This document shows positions 26,311 through 34,772 of a stretch of 50,417 nucleotides of DNA, in pieces. The position numbers and the translations under genes are program-made. Each line of letters opens with the position of its first letter. Within the stretch, counting starts at the first letter, position 1. Under the pieces are notes generated by a model. The model was given only the letters and a program-made list of their open reading frames with translations. It made no database searches and was not told where the DNA came from. Origin of the DNA: Bacillota bacterium (GTDB taxonomy: Bacteria; Bacillota; Clostridia; Lachnospirales; Lachnospiraceae); NCBI GenBank assembly GCA_023420085.1, contig JAEZWQ010000024.1, positions 1 to 50,417 of the forward strand, given 5' to 3'.

Positions 26311-26648
26311 TAAAACCCAAATCCTCCAAGTCCTCCAGTAAGCCCTGACATTCTTCCTTGAGATTTTTCATCAATTTGTCTCATAGCTTCATTAACTGCC
26401 GCTACAATTAAATCTTGTAACATTTCAACATCATCAGGATCTACTGCATCAGGGTCAAGGCGTATCCCCAATAATTCTTTTTTACCATTCATAGTAACTT
26501 CTACAGCCCCTCCTCCAGAAGTTGTAGTTATTTCCATACTTTCAATTTCTTTTTGTGCCTCTTCCATCTGTTTTTGCATTTTTTGGGCTTGTTTCATAAG
26601 ATTAGCCATATTTCCACCCATTCCTGGGAATCCACCTCTACGTGCCAT
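26310..26648 (-). CDS. ybaB: YbaB/EbfC nucleoid-associated protein
   Basis: This small dimeric DNA-binding protein has the family pattern MGGNMANLMKQAQKMQKQME, then GGGAVEVTMNGKKELLGIRL and VDPDDVEMLQDLIVAAVNEA. At 112 residues it is of usual length, with a Gly-rich end. It lies 2 bases after dnaX and 1 base over recR. Confidence 0.95.
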   Translation of the reverse strand: MARRGGFPGMGGNMANLMKQAQKMQKQMEEAQKEIESMEITTTSGGGAVEVTMNGKKELLGIRLDPDAVDPDDVEMLQDLIVAAVNEAMRQIDEKSQGRMSGLTGGLGGFGF

Positions 26649-26650
26649 AT

Positions 26651-28201
26651 TTACTCCTTTTCTATTTCAAAATCTATCATCTTTGATAAATCTATCTTAT
26701 TAATATTTACATTTGCCATAGAAATATCAATTTCAATCGCCACTTCAATTTCTTCTTCTATGGTTTTCTTTATATTTTCTATGTTCCTTTTAAGTCTTTC
26801 ATAAGCCATATCACTGCTAGTAACAATCGATAATCTATCATTTCTAATTGCAATTGATGCCTTACTAAGCCATTGTCTAATTTTTCCTGCTGTGTTTTTA
26901 TTTTCCCAATTTATTGTATTCCAGTTTTTAATAACTTGTTTTATATCAGTACTTAGTTTCTTTAACTCCTCTTTATTCTCTGGTAGCAAATACTCTTGAT
27001 ATAGATCGTCTTTCTCCTCGCTCTTTTCAATTGTCACTTGGTTAGTATCTATACTTATATTATCTATTCTATGCTCTAAGTTTTGAATTCTTATCAATAA
27101 ATCAGAAGTATCGGAATCTTCTCTAGGTATTGCTATTTTTATTAGCATAAGATCAATATACATTCTCTTATTTTCAAATTTTTTAAGATTTTCATTTAAT
27201 GTTAAAAGCTTGTCGAAAACAAATGCTAAATACTCAGTAGAGAACCTATCGCAATCATTAACAATGCAATCAAACTCATCTTTACTTAAGTTATCAAATA
27301 CATCACCAGTAATTTTCATTAAATTTAAATTCTTAACATAGTTAGCAAATTCATTAATAAAAACCTCATAAGTCTTACCTTCAGATATAATTTTATCAAC
27401 TAGTTCATTCATCTTAATTAAATTCTTAATAGAAATATATTCAAGTAACTTGCTATATTTTATAAATGTATCCCTACCTAGTATTTTCATTATGTCATTA
27501 AGCTCTAATTTTGAATCGATTCCATATGCTGCAATCTGTTCTAATATACTCAATGCATCTCTAAAACCACCATCTGCCATATCAGAAATATATAAAAGTG
27601 CCTCATCTGAAATATCTATTTTTTCTTTATTAATCACATATTTAAGATGATCAAAAATCACATATTTATCGATTGGTAAAAAATCAAATCTTTGACATCT
27701 AGAAATAATTGTGACAGGGATTTTATTAATTTCTGTAGTTGCTAATATAAATATTATATATTCTGGCGGTTCTTCTAATATTTTTAAAAGCGCATTAAAC
27801 GCGCCTGAAGATAACATATGAACTTCATCAATAATATATACCTTATACTTACCAATATTGGGTAAATATTCAGCTTCAGTCCGTATATCTCTTATATTAT
27901 CAACCCCATTATTTGATGCCGCATCTATTTCAATTATATCCAAATTGTTCCCATCTAATGCTTTACATGTATCACATTTATAACATGGACTTGCATCTAT
28001 TGGATTTTCACAATTTACTGCTCTTGCAAAAATTTTAGCGACACTAGTCTTACCAGTACCTCTTGTCCCACAAAATAAATATGCATGAGATATTCTATTG
28101 TTTTTAATCTGATTTTTTAAAATCGTAACTATTTCTTCACGTCCTTTGACTTCATCAAATGTTTTAGGACGCCATTTTCTATATAAAGTTAGATATGACA
28201 T
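26651..28201 (-). CDS. dnaX: DNA polymerase III subunit gamma/tau
   Basis: DnaX is the AAA+ motor of the sliding-clamp loader. With the start at 28201 (MSYLTLYRKWRPKTF, preceded by AGAGGTAAT) the protein has 516 residues. Walker A is GTRGTGKTS at 45-53, the zinc module has four cysteines (CENPIDASPCYKCDTC), Walker B is IIDEVHML and sensor 1 is FILATTE. The longer upstream reading frame lies over the promoter and is not translated. No slippery A-run for a gamma form is obvious. It heads the operon through recR, metK and yqeC. Confidence 0.97.
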   Translation of the reverse strand: MSYLTLYRKWRPKTFDEVKGREEIVTILKNQIKNNRISHAYLFCGTRGTGKTSVAKIFARAVNCENPIDASPCYKCDTCKALDGNNLDIIEIDAASNNGVDNIRDIRTEAEYLPNIGKYKVYIIDEVHMLSSGAFNALLKILEEPPEYIIFILATTEINKIPVTIISRCQRFDFLPIDKYVIFDHLKYVINKEKIDISDEALLYISDMADGGFRDALSILEQIAAYGIDSKLELNDIMKILGRDTFIKYSKLLEYISIKNLIKMNELVDKIISEGKTYEVFINEFANYVKNLNLMKITGDVFDNLSKDEFDCIVNDCDRFSTEYLAFVFDKLLTLNENLKKFENKRMYIDLMLIKIAIPREDSDTSDLLIRIQNLEHRIDNISIDTNQVTIEKSEEKDDLYQEYLLPENKEELKKLSTDIKQVIKNWNTINWENKNTAGKIRQWLSKASIAIRNDRLSIVTSSDMAYERLKRNIENIKKTIEEEIEVAIEIDISMANVNINKIDLSKMIDFEIEKE

Positions 28202-28235
28202 ATTACCTCTAAGACATAATAACACTAATTTAAAA

Positions 28236-28264
28236 ATTATACCGTATTTTTGCCATTTTAACAA
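28236..28264 (-). promoter_or_regulatory. Promoter of the dnaX operon
   Basis: TTGTTA (28259-28264), a 17-base spacer and TATAAT (28236-28241) on the minus strand place the transcript start about 28 bases before the dnaX ATG, which supports the shorter protein. Confidence 0.85.
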
Positions 28265-28399
28265 GTATTTACAAGGATTTTCACATTTTAATTGATAATC
28301 AATTTCATTCATTTTTAAAATATATACACACTTGTAATGTTTACAACTTTTGTATAAAATGTTACACTATACATATAAATAAGATTAAAGGAGATTAAG

Positions 28400-28753
28400 A
28401 TGAATTTTTATTTAGAAAAGAATACAAACAATGTTGTTGTGTCTAGAACAGAACTTAACTTAGGAGATAATTTTAAACAATTAAAGGCTGGTTCAACTGA
28501 TGCTGCTACTGAAAAGCATGTGCCAGTTGTTGAAGTTAACGGTGATACTTACAAAGTAACTGTAGGATCTGTACCTCATCCAATGACAGAAGAACACTGG
28601 ATTACAGAAATTTTCCTAGTTACAGAAAATGGTTATATGTCTAAGACTTTAAACTCAACTGATGAACCTACTGTTGAATTTACTACTAAGGATAAAGTTT
28701 TAGCTGCTTATGAATATTGTAATTTACATGGTCTTTGGAAAAAGGAACTGTAA
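28400..28753 (+). CDS. Superoxide reductase, one-iron desulfoferrodoxin type
   Basis: This 117-residue protein reduces superoxide to hydrogen peroxide without making oxygen, a typical defence of anaerobes. Iron ligands and active-site residues are seen in EKHVPVV (E38, K39, H40), HPMTEEHWI and CNLHGLW near the C-terminus. The N-terminal rubredoxin-like DX domain with four cysteines is absent, so it is the neelaredoxin class. AAAGGAGATTAAG precedes the ATG. It is a single-gene unit with its own terminator. Confidence 0.95.
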   Translation: MNFYLEKNTNNVVVSRTELNLGDNFKQLKAGSTDAATEKHVPVVEVNGDTYKVTVGSVPHPMTEEHWITEIFLVTENGYMSKTLNSTDEPTVEFTTKDKVLAAYEYCNLHGLWKKEL

Positions 28754-28827
28754 TTAATAGTAATCTTACTATTACAAATTTATGAGCTTTTCTATAAATA
28801 TATTTACAATATATTAGATATTTATAT

Positions 28828-28860
28828 AAAATACCGCTCTTTAATGAGTGGTATTTTATT
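28828..28860 (+). terminator. Terminator after the superoxide reductase gene
   Basis: AAAATACCGCTC pairs with GAGTGGTATTTT (one G-T pair) around a 6-base loop and is followed by T-rich sequence. It lies 75 bases past the stop; a smaller hairpin, TAATAGTAA/TTACTATTA, precedes it. Confidence 0.8.
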
Positions 28861-28967
28861 CTTTAATAGAATCTTTACATTATCTATAATTATCCTACTA
28901 AGCTTTATTTACGCTTTTATAAATTAGTATACTCTTAACTTGTACTTATATAGCATATACATATTAA

Positions 28968-29165
28968 TTAATATACTTAATTTATATTAAATTTAATATT
29001 TATATACTTTTTTCGAAAACAAATATACTTATATTTCTTTATCAGTTAATACGTCATTGGATAAATCCAAATTATCCAGTTATTAGATTTTCATCAATAC
29101 TATTTATAGCTATTCTTTTATTTATAAGCAATTTAGTTATAGATAAGATAAGAAAAATAGAGTAA
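28968..29165 (+). pseudogene. Remnant of a small membrane protein, no start
   Basis: A 65-codon open stretch, rich in Ile, Leu and Phe, ends with a clear hydrophobic segment and charged tail (SSILFIAILLFISNLVIDKI then RKIE). There is no plausible start or ribosome binding site, and the upstream part is a low-complexity AT run. The hydrophobic helix followed by a basic tail and a hairpin is repeated in the next remnant, so the two may be related. Function unknown; reality uncertain in such AT-rich DNA. Confidence 0.35.
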
Positions 29166-29176
29166 ATATATATTAG

Positions 29177-29211
29177 CTCCTAAAGTTAGATTTTAGAGCT
29201 AACTTTTGGGG
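29177..29211 (+). repeat. Hairpin with GTTAG/CTAAC core, first copy
   Basis: AAAGTTAG and CTAACTTT pair around a 9-base loop, with further C-G pairs outside one mismatch. The core and loop (GTTAG..TTTTAGA.CTAAC) are shared with the hairpin at 29719-29770. It follows the first membrane-protein remnant by 11 bases and runs into GGGGGGTG rather than a T-tract. Confidence 0.6.
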
Positions 29212-29292
29212 GGTGTTATAGTGCTTCTAAAAATGAGTTTTTTAATAGTTACTATTATTATTATATAATTTAAAAAATATTCCTATTAAACC

Positions 29293-29321
29293 TTGACAAA
29301 CTTACTGTAATGTGGTTTAGT
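29293..29321 (+). promoter_or_regulatory. Candidate promoter of the second small membrane gene
   Basis: TTGACA (29293-29298) is followed after 17 bases by TTTAGT (29316-29321), a four-of-six -10. It would give a leader of about 110 bases before the GGAGGA site at 29427. Confidence 0.45.
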
Positions 29322-29440
29322 GTTAATATAAAATATTTTAGCATACAATATAAAAATATTAAAATACCTTGAAACTTATAAGCTTGTATCCCTATTGGTG
29401 CTGTAATATTTTATAAATATAACTTCGGAGGACCTTTATT

Positions 29441-29706
29441 ATGGAATTTATACTTTTTGGAATGCTATATTATTATTAATTTTATCCTTTTTAGTTAGAT
29501 ATAAGTTACATATATTATCATTAGCGATACTTTCTATTGGAATGATTGTATACTTGTACCATATTACAAAATATATAAATACTAATGATTTCTCAGCTAT
29601 AAGCGATATATATCCTACTACTAACACATATGTAACTATATTAATAATTGTTTTTATACCTTTATTTATTATTAAAATATTATTAGAAAATAAAAAAAAG
29701 AATTAA
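29441..29706 (+). pseudogene. Small three-helix membrane protein, frameshifted in a T-run
   Basis: A strong GGAGGA site 8 bases before an ATG starts MEFILF, but the frame then runs off into GMLYYY and a stop. One extra T in the CTTTTTGG run restores an 88-residue frame: WNAILLLILSFLVRYK, then ILSLAILSIGMIVYLYHITK, a short polar loop with DIYPTTNTY, and ILIIVFIPLFIIKILL with a lysine-rich end. Three membrane segments are clear. The restored length fits a whole number of codons. I cannot assign a family; immunity or toxin-type small membrane proteins look like this. The single-base lesion could be decay, phase variation or a base error. Confidence 0.6.
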
Positions 29707-29718
29707 ATAAGTAAATAT

Positions 29719-29770
29719 GTACCGACTTCCATTTGTTAGGTTTTTAGATCTAACTTTTAGGAGTCGGTAC
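29719..29770. terminator. Long hairpin, second GTTAG/CTAAC copy, between the membrane gene and rnfB
   Basis: GTACCGACT pairs with AGTCGGTAC, with an inner GTTAG/CTAAC stem on the same axis. ATTTTACTTTCTTTTT follows on the plus strand. It lies 12 bases past the small membrane gene and 36 past the convergent rnfB stop, so it probably ends both transcripts. Confidence 0.75.
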
Positions 29771-29806
29771 ATTTTACTTTCTTTTTATCGGCTTTGAATA
29801 TTTTTA

Positions 29807-30604
29807 TTAAAATTTTGTAATTGTTCCTTGAGGGCATGCATTAGCACATTTACCACAACTTATACATTTTGTATAATCTATTTTTGCAATACTATCAACT
29901 ACGTGTACAGCATCATCTTCACATACTTTTTCGCATTTTTTACATGCAATACACCCTACGTCACAAGCAAGTTTAACAAGTTTACCCTTATCTTTTGAAA
30001 TACATTTGACTTTTTGCTTTGCGCTATAAGGAATAATTTCAATCAGCTTTTTAGGGCACGCCTTTACACAAGCTTTACATGCAACACATTTTTCCTTATC
30101 TACAACTGCTATACCGTCAACGATATGTATTGCATCATATTCACATGCTTTTACACATGAGCCGAATCCCATACAACCATAGTTGCACATTTTAGGCGTT
30201 GATCCTGGTACCACTGTTGCAGAATTACAATCTCTTATCCCAGTATACTCAAATTTTTGTCTAGACTTATTACAATCTCCACCACAATTTACAAATGCAA
30301 CCATCTTAACAAAATCGCTACTTTGTCCCATAATAGCAGCTATTTTTTTTGTACAACTCTCTCCTCCTACAGGACAAGCATTAACATCAGCATCTCCTAT
30401 TGCAATGGCATGAGCCAATCCATCACAACCTGGATAACCACACGCTCCACAGTTAGCACCTGGTAAAACCTCTCTGACTTTTACTTCTCTTTCATCAACA
30501 GGTACTTCAAGTTTTATAGCTGAAAAGCCTAAAAATAATCCTACAAGTAAACCTACAATTGTTATGAATACTGTAGCTATAATGATCGTAATTAACATAT
30601 CCAT
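29807..30604 (-). CDS. rnfB: Rnf complex subunit B (iron-sulfur protein)
   Basis: RnfB receives or delivers electrons to ferredoxin in the Rnf complex, which couples ferredoxin:NAD+ electron transfer to ion pumping across the membrane. One N-terminal membrane helix is followed by a cluster domain with GANCGACGYPGCDGLAHAIA and a later CxxxxC. Several ferredoxin-like CxxCxxCxxxC sets follow (CNYGCMGFGSCVKAC, CVACKACVKACP, CIACKKCEKVC, CISCGKCANACP). The 265 residues are usual for clostridial RnfB. It is last in the operon, 11 bases after rnfA. Confidence 0.96.
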   Translation of the reverse strand: MDMLITIIIATVFITIVGLLVGLFLGFSAIKLEVPVDEREVKVREVLPGANCGACGYPGCDGLAHAIAIGDADVNACPVGGESCTKKIAAIMGQSSDFVKMVAFVNCGGDCNKSRQKFEYTGIRDCNSATVVPGSTPKMCNYGCMGFGSCVKACEYDAIHIVDGIAVVDKEKCVACKACVKACPKKLIEIIPYSAKQKVKCISKDKGKLVKLACDVGCIACKKCEKVCEDDAVHVVDSIAKIDYTKCISCGKCANACPQGTITKF

Positions 30605-30615
30605 ACAACTTCCCC

Positions 30616-31194
30616 TTATTTAAGTAGACCTGAAAATCCAAAAAATGCAATAGCCATAAATCCTGAAATAATAAGGACTATAGGCGTACCTCTAAATGCC
30701 TTAGGAATTGGGTTATTCTCAATCTTTTCACGTATTCCCGCCATTATTATCATAACAGCGCCAAAACCAACAGATGTTGCAAAACCATTTAATGTGCTTA
30801 ATAAGATTCCGTAGTCTTTTTGTACATTCAACAGAGCAACACCTAGTACAGCACAGTTTGTGGTTATTAAAGGAAGGTATACCCCTAAAGCACTATACAA
30901 GCTTGGTATAGATTTTTTTAAGAACATCTCAACAAATTGAACAAGAGCTGCAATTATTATAATAAATACAAGTGTTTGCAAATAATCAAGATTTAAAGGT
31001 GCCAATAGCAACCTATATAATACTGATGTTATGAATGACGATAATGTTAGAACAAAAATAACTGCACCACTCATTCCCTTAGCTGTTTCAATTTTTTTTG
31101 ATACCCCTAAAAATGGACAAATTCCAAGGAATTGGCTAAGTATAACATTATTTATTAATGACGATCCCACCAATATAACAAAAAATTCTTTCAT
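30616..31194 (-). CDS. rnfA: Rnf complex subunit A
   Basis: This 192-residue integral membrane subunit has six helices and is the inverted-topology partner of RnfE. NNVILSQFLGICPFLGVSKK near the N-terminus and the mid-protein LPLITTNCAVLGVALLN hold the conserved cysteine-bearing half-helices thought to bind an iron-sulfur cluster in the membrane. It begins one base inside the rnfE stop. Confidence 0.96.
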   Translation of the reverse strand: MKEFFVILVGSSLINNVILSQFLGICPFLGVSKKIETAKGMSGAVIFVLTLSSFITSVLYRLLLAPLNLDYLQTLVFIIIIAALVQFVEMFLKKSIPSLYSALGVYLPLITTNCAVLGVALLNVQKDYGILLSTLNGFATSVGFGAVMIIMAGIREKIENNPIPKAFRGTPIVLIISGFMAIAFFGFSGLLK

Positions 31195-31868
31195 TACCTA
31201 TCTCCTCCTTGTCCGCATCCACAACAACAGCTACAACCATTTTCTCCGCTTTCTTCATCTTCTTCTATGTTAGTAGCTGATTTTAATCCTAATTTATTTT
31301 GTATTGCAGTCAATATTGCTAAAACAAAGAATGCTCCAGGTGCTAATACAAAGATAGAAATAGGTTCGAAACTTAATGGCATTATATGATATCCAAAAAT
31401 AGTTCCATTTCCCAAAAGTTCCCTAAAACTAGCAATAACAGTTAACCCAATTGTAAATCCTATCCCCATACCAACTGCATCAATTATAGATTTAAGTGGA
31501 TTACTTTTTGATGCAAAGGCTTCAGCTCTAGCTAATATTAAACAATTAACGACTATTAGAGGTATATAGATACCTAGAGCTTCATCAATAGCTGGTAGAT
31601 ATGCCTTAAGCAATAATTGAATTATACTAACAAACGCTGCAATTATAACTATATAAGCAGGGATTCTAACTTTATCAGGTATTATATTTCTAAGTAATGA
31701 AATAAATAAATTAGATAATATTAATACGACTGTTGTAGAAAGCCCCATTCCAATCCCATTACTCGCAGCCGTTGTTACTGCTAATGTAGGACACATTCCT
31801 AACATCATAACAAACGTAGGATTTTCAAAAATTATTCCATTTAATAATATATTTTTTGTTTTATTCAT
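31194..31868 (-). CDS. rnfE: Rnf complex subunit E with cysteine-rich tail
   Basis: The 224-residue membrane subunit has FVMMLGMCPTLAVTTAASNG and IPLIVVNCLILARAEAFAS, the two conserved cysteine helices that pair with those of RnfA. After the last helix comes a hydrophilic tail, EEDEESGENGCSCCCGCGQG, with five cysteines. Most RnfE proteins stop near residue 200, so the tail is an addition; it resembles the IspF tail in this window. Overlaps link it to rnfG and rnfA. Confidence 0.95.
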   Translation of the reverse strand: MNKTKNILLNGIIFENPTFVMMLGMCPTLAVTTAASNGIGMGLSTTVVLILSNLFISLLRNIIPDKVRIPAYIVIIAAFVSIIQLLLKAYLPAIDEALGIYIPLIVVNCLILARAEAFASKSNPLKSIIDAVGMGIGFTIGLTVIASFRELLGNGTIFGYHIMPLSFEPISIFVLAPGAFFVLAILTAIQNKLGLKSATNIEEDEESGENGCSCCCGCGQGGDR

Positions 31869-32484
31869 TATTACCTCCTAGAACTGTAAGTGCTGCGTTA
31901 ACTGCATTAGTTACAGCTGTTGAAGATATTGTAGCTCCAGATAATGCCTGAATTTCATCATCTTTTGATACTTGCGATTTTACTAAATTTAAATGACTTG
32001 TCTTTTTCTCGCTATATTGATTTTTAAACTCCGGTGTAGAAATTTTAGCACCAAGTCCTGCAGTTTCATTTGCTTCTAATATCTCAATTTTTGTCAACTT
32101 TTTATCTCTGGTATCATAACCTAGTGAGATTCTTATTTTTCCACCATAGCCTTCATCAGAGAATACTGTAGCAACATATCCAAGACTGTCACCTTCTCCT
32201 TTAGCCTCTAATATTTCTTCTATTCCTACTTTACCTAGATTCTTATTTGAATTTGATATTATATCTTGTGATTCTAGTAATAACTTCTTAGCATTTTCAG
32301 ACTCATCAAAAGTTTTGGCTTCTTCAAATACAGTTTTATATGCATCCATCTTTTTTTCATATGCTTTTAGTTCAATAGGCTCTTTTGTCACCTGAAAAAC
32401 TAAAGCTAATAAAAATCCACTAATTAATGTAATAATGGTAAGTATAGCTGCATCTTTTAACATCAATTTTACTTTGTTATTCAT
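31861..32484 (-). CDS. rnfG: Rnf complex subunit G, covalent flavoprotein
   Basis: RnfG has an N-terminal membrane anchor (residues about 10-30) and an extracytoplasmic FMN domain. The flavinylation site is visible in LSGATISSTAVTNAV near residue 185, where the threonine of SGAT-type motifs carries FMN through a phosphoester bond. ETAGLGAKISTPEFKNQY is a second family signature. Flavin transfer needs an ApbE protein, which is not in this window. It overlaps rnfD by 4 bases. Confidence 0.95.
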   Translation of the reverse strand: MNNKVKLMLKDAAILTIITLISGFLLALVFQVTKEPIELKAYEKKMDAYKTVFEEAKTFDESENAKKLLLESQDIISNSNKNLGKVGIEEILEAKGEGDSLGYVATVFSDEGYGGKIRISLGYDTRDKKLTKIEILEANETAGLGAKISTPEFKNQYSEKKTSHLNLVKSQVSKDDEIQALSGATISSTAVTNAVNAALTVLGGNNE

Positions 32485-33422
32485 TTCGCCTCCTTACCAA
32501 AGAACTTAGGAATAGTAACTCTTTCAATTAGAGGAACAACTAAATTTCCAAGTATAATAGCATATGAAACGCCTTCTGAATTAGGTGTTCTAAATAAAGC
32601 TGTCAATACTCCTAATATAACACCAAATATTATTTCCCCTTTTGGTGTAACTGGAGATGTGGTATAATCAGTTGCCATAAAAAATGCTCCAAGAATTAAA
32701 CCACCCGATAAAACTTGTATCAATACAAATTTAATAGAAAAAGCTTCTTGCCCTACAAAAAATATCATAATTGCAAAAGATATTATATAAGCCAAAGGTA
32801 TCCTTAAATTTATAACTTTAGTAACAACTAAGAATAAAGCTCCTATCAAAACACATAGTATAGAAACTTCTCCAATAACTCCACCTTTATTACCTAAGAA
32901 TAAATCTAATAAATTTATTCCTTCTATTCCGTTTGTTTTTATTTGTGCAAGTGGAGTAGGTCCTGTAACTGTATCATAAGTGAAACTTGTCATCCTTGCT
33001 GTAAAGCTAATTAGTAAAAAACATCTTGCAGCTAAGGCTGGATTTATGAAGTTATAACCAATACCACCAAAAAGCATTTTAGCAATTACAATAGCTACAA
33101 AACTACCAATTACACAAATCCACCATGGTATTGTAGATGTAAGATTAAGTCCAAGTAAAAGCCCTGTAACTACAGCACTAAAATCACCTATACTTATATC
33201 TAGCTTCATTATTTTACAATATAAGTATTCAAACAAAACTGCTGATATAATACATAGTCCAATAGTTATAAGTGCCTCTAAACCAAATACATATATTCCC
33301 CAGATGGTTGTTGGTAATAATGCAATAATCACTTTTATCATCAATCTTCTAGTATTATCATTTGCTACAGATTGTGGTCCAACAGAAACATTAAACATTA
33401 AATTTTCTGTACTATTTTCCAT
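32481..33422 (-). CDS. rnfD: Rnf complex subunit D
   Basis: RnfD is a membrane subunit with about nine helices and a covalent FMN. GGIGYNFINPALAARCFLLI and the FMN-attachment-type stretch ATDYTTSPVTPKGEI are family marks. I start it at the ATG at 33422 (MENSTENLMFNV, 313 residues) because AAGGAGG lies 6 bases upstream inside the end of rnfC; the longer frame has no such site. The overlap with rnfC is 11 bases. Confidence 0.95.
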   Translation of the reverse strand: MENSTENLMFNVSVGPQSVANDNTRRLMIKVIIALLPTTIWGIYVFGLEALITIGLCIISAVLFEYLYCKIMKLDISIGDFSAVVTGLLLGLNLTSTIPWWICVIGSFVAIVIAKMLFGGIGYNFINPALAARCFLLISFTARMTSFTYDTVTGPTPLAQIKTNGIEGINLLDLFLGNKGGVIGEVSILCVLIGALFLVVTKVINLRIPLAYIISFAIMIFFVGQEAFSIKFVLIQVLSGGLILGAFFMATDYTTSPVTPKGEIIFGVILGVLTALFRTPNSEGVSYAIILGNLVVPLIERVTIPKFFGKEAK

Positions 33423-34755
33423 CTTTAGCCTCCTTTGCCATCTGTTCACGTCTCTTTTGAGCTACCTTAAACTTACCTAACTTAAAGTTTTGAGTAAGTT
33501 TTCTCCTAGCAGGACATATATATGCACAACTTCCACACTCTATACATTCCATACCATTATGCTTAGCAAAGCTATCAAAATCATTTTTCTCAACGTCTTC
33601 CATCATAATTACAGGTGCTAAGAATTCAGGGCAAACATTTACGCACTTACCACAACGTATACAATTTGTAGCTTCATAGTTTGCCGCCTTATCCTTGCTT
33701 AAACATAATAGCGCTGATAAGTTTTTAGTCGCCGGTATCTCCATTGTATGCTGTGCCATTCCCATCATCGGTCCGCCTGCTATTACTCTAAACGGTTCAC
33801 CTATAAATCCTCCTGCAGCATCAATAATACTCTGTGCCTTTGTACCATTTTGAACTCTAAAGTTATTTGGATCTTTGATACTATCTCCTGTTACAGTTAC
33901 TATCCTATAATGACTAGGTATATTTTTTGCAACTGCTCTATATATAGACATACAAGTATCTACATTATGAACTATACAGCCAACATCTTTCGGCAGTTTT
34001 CTAGAATTAATTTTTTGCTTAGTTATAGCAGAAATGAGCATCCTTTCCCCACCCTGTGGGTACTTAGTCTTTAATGGTACTACAGAAATTTTATTCTCAT
34101 TTGATACCTTTTTATTTAACATATCAATTGCATCTTGCTTATTATTTTCAATTCCTATATAAGCATTTGCATTTTTAAACATCTGTAATAATATCTTCAA
34201 TCCTCCAATAAGTTCATCTGGATTTTCCACAAGTAACCTATAATCGGATGTTAAATATGGTTCACATTCTGCGGCATTAACAATTATATATTTTATTTCA
34301 TCATCATTGCCAGGGCTTATTTTTACATTTGCTGGGAATCCTGCTCCCCCCATTCCGACAATACCTGCAGATTTAACTATCTCTCTAATTTCATCATTAC
34401 TTAATTTAGTATAATCTCTTTCCTGACCATATCCTTCAATTTTTTCATATTTTTCATCATTTTCAATTATTACACAAGGTACTTTTGCTCCTGTTGTAAT
34501 AACCATAGGTTCAATCGCCTTCACTTTACCAGAAACTGATGAGATTACATTTGCTGATATAAACCCTCCTGCTTCGCCAATTATCTGTCCAACTAAAACC
34601 ATATCTCCTTTTTTTACTGTAGGATTTGCTGGCGCTCCCAAATGTTGAACCATTGGGAATACCATAAGTTTATCAGCTGGCAAATCAACAATTTGCTTGT
34701 CTTTTGTCAACTCTTTTCCATCATATGGATGAACTCCTCCACGAAAAGTAAACAT
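33412..34755 (-). CDS. rnfC: Rnf complex subunit C, NADH-binding
   Basis: RnfC is the peripheral subunit that exchanges electrons with NAD. FRGGVHPYDGKELT opens the protein, GIVGMGGAGFPANVK is the nucleotide/FMN-binding loop, and two 4Fe-4S sites lie near the C-terminus (CIRCGKCVNVCPEFLAP and CIECGSCAYICP). The length of 447 is normal. AGAGAGGTAAT precedes the ATG. It heads rnfCDGEAB and lies 17 bases after the ABC permease gene, so the operon may begin upstream. Confidence 0.97.
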   Translation of the reverse strand: MFTFRGGVHPYDGKELTKDKQIVDLPADKLMVFPMVQHLGAPANPTVKKGDMVLVGQIIGEAGGFISANVISSVSGKVKAIEPMVITTGAKVPCVIIENDEKYEKIEGYGQERDYTKLSNDEIREIVKSAGIVGMGGAGFPANVKISPGNDDEIKYIIVNAAECEPYLTSDYRLLVENPDELIGGLKILLQMFKNANAYIGIENNKQDAIDMLNKKVSNENKISVVPLKTKYPQGGERMLISAITKQKINSRKLPKDVGCIVHNVDTCMSIYRAVAKNIPSHYRIVTVTGDSIKDPNNFRVQNGTKAQSIIDAAGGFIGEPFRVIAGGPMMGMAQHTMEIPATKNLSALLCLSKDKAANYEATNCIRCGKCVNVCPEFLAPVIMMEDVEKNDFDSFAKHNGMECIECGSCAYICPARRKLTQNFKLGKFKVAQKRREQMAKEAKDGK

Positions 34756-34772
34756 ATTACCTCTCTTTCCAA

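Noticed and set aside
28202..28312. Longer N-terminus for DnaX
   Set aside because: The extra 37 codons cover the consensus promoter at 28236-28264; the shorter start has a good ribosome site and the family's usual N-terminus.
28202..28400. Signal recognition particle RNA gene next to dnaX
   Set aside because: Some Firmicutes have it there, but I see neither the conserved GNAR-loop helix nor a GC-rich stem in this gap.
29220..29270. Short peptide frame (GTG start, MLLKMSFLIVTIIII) behind a G-rich site
   Set aside because: Only 15 codons in AT-rich DNA, and the GGGGGG run belongs to the hairpin flank; not enough to call a gene.
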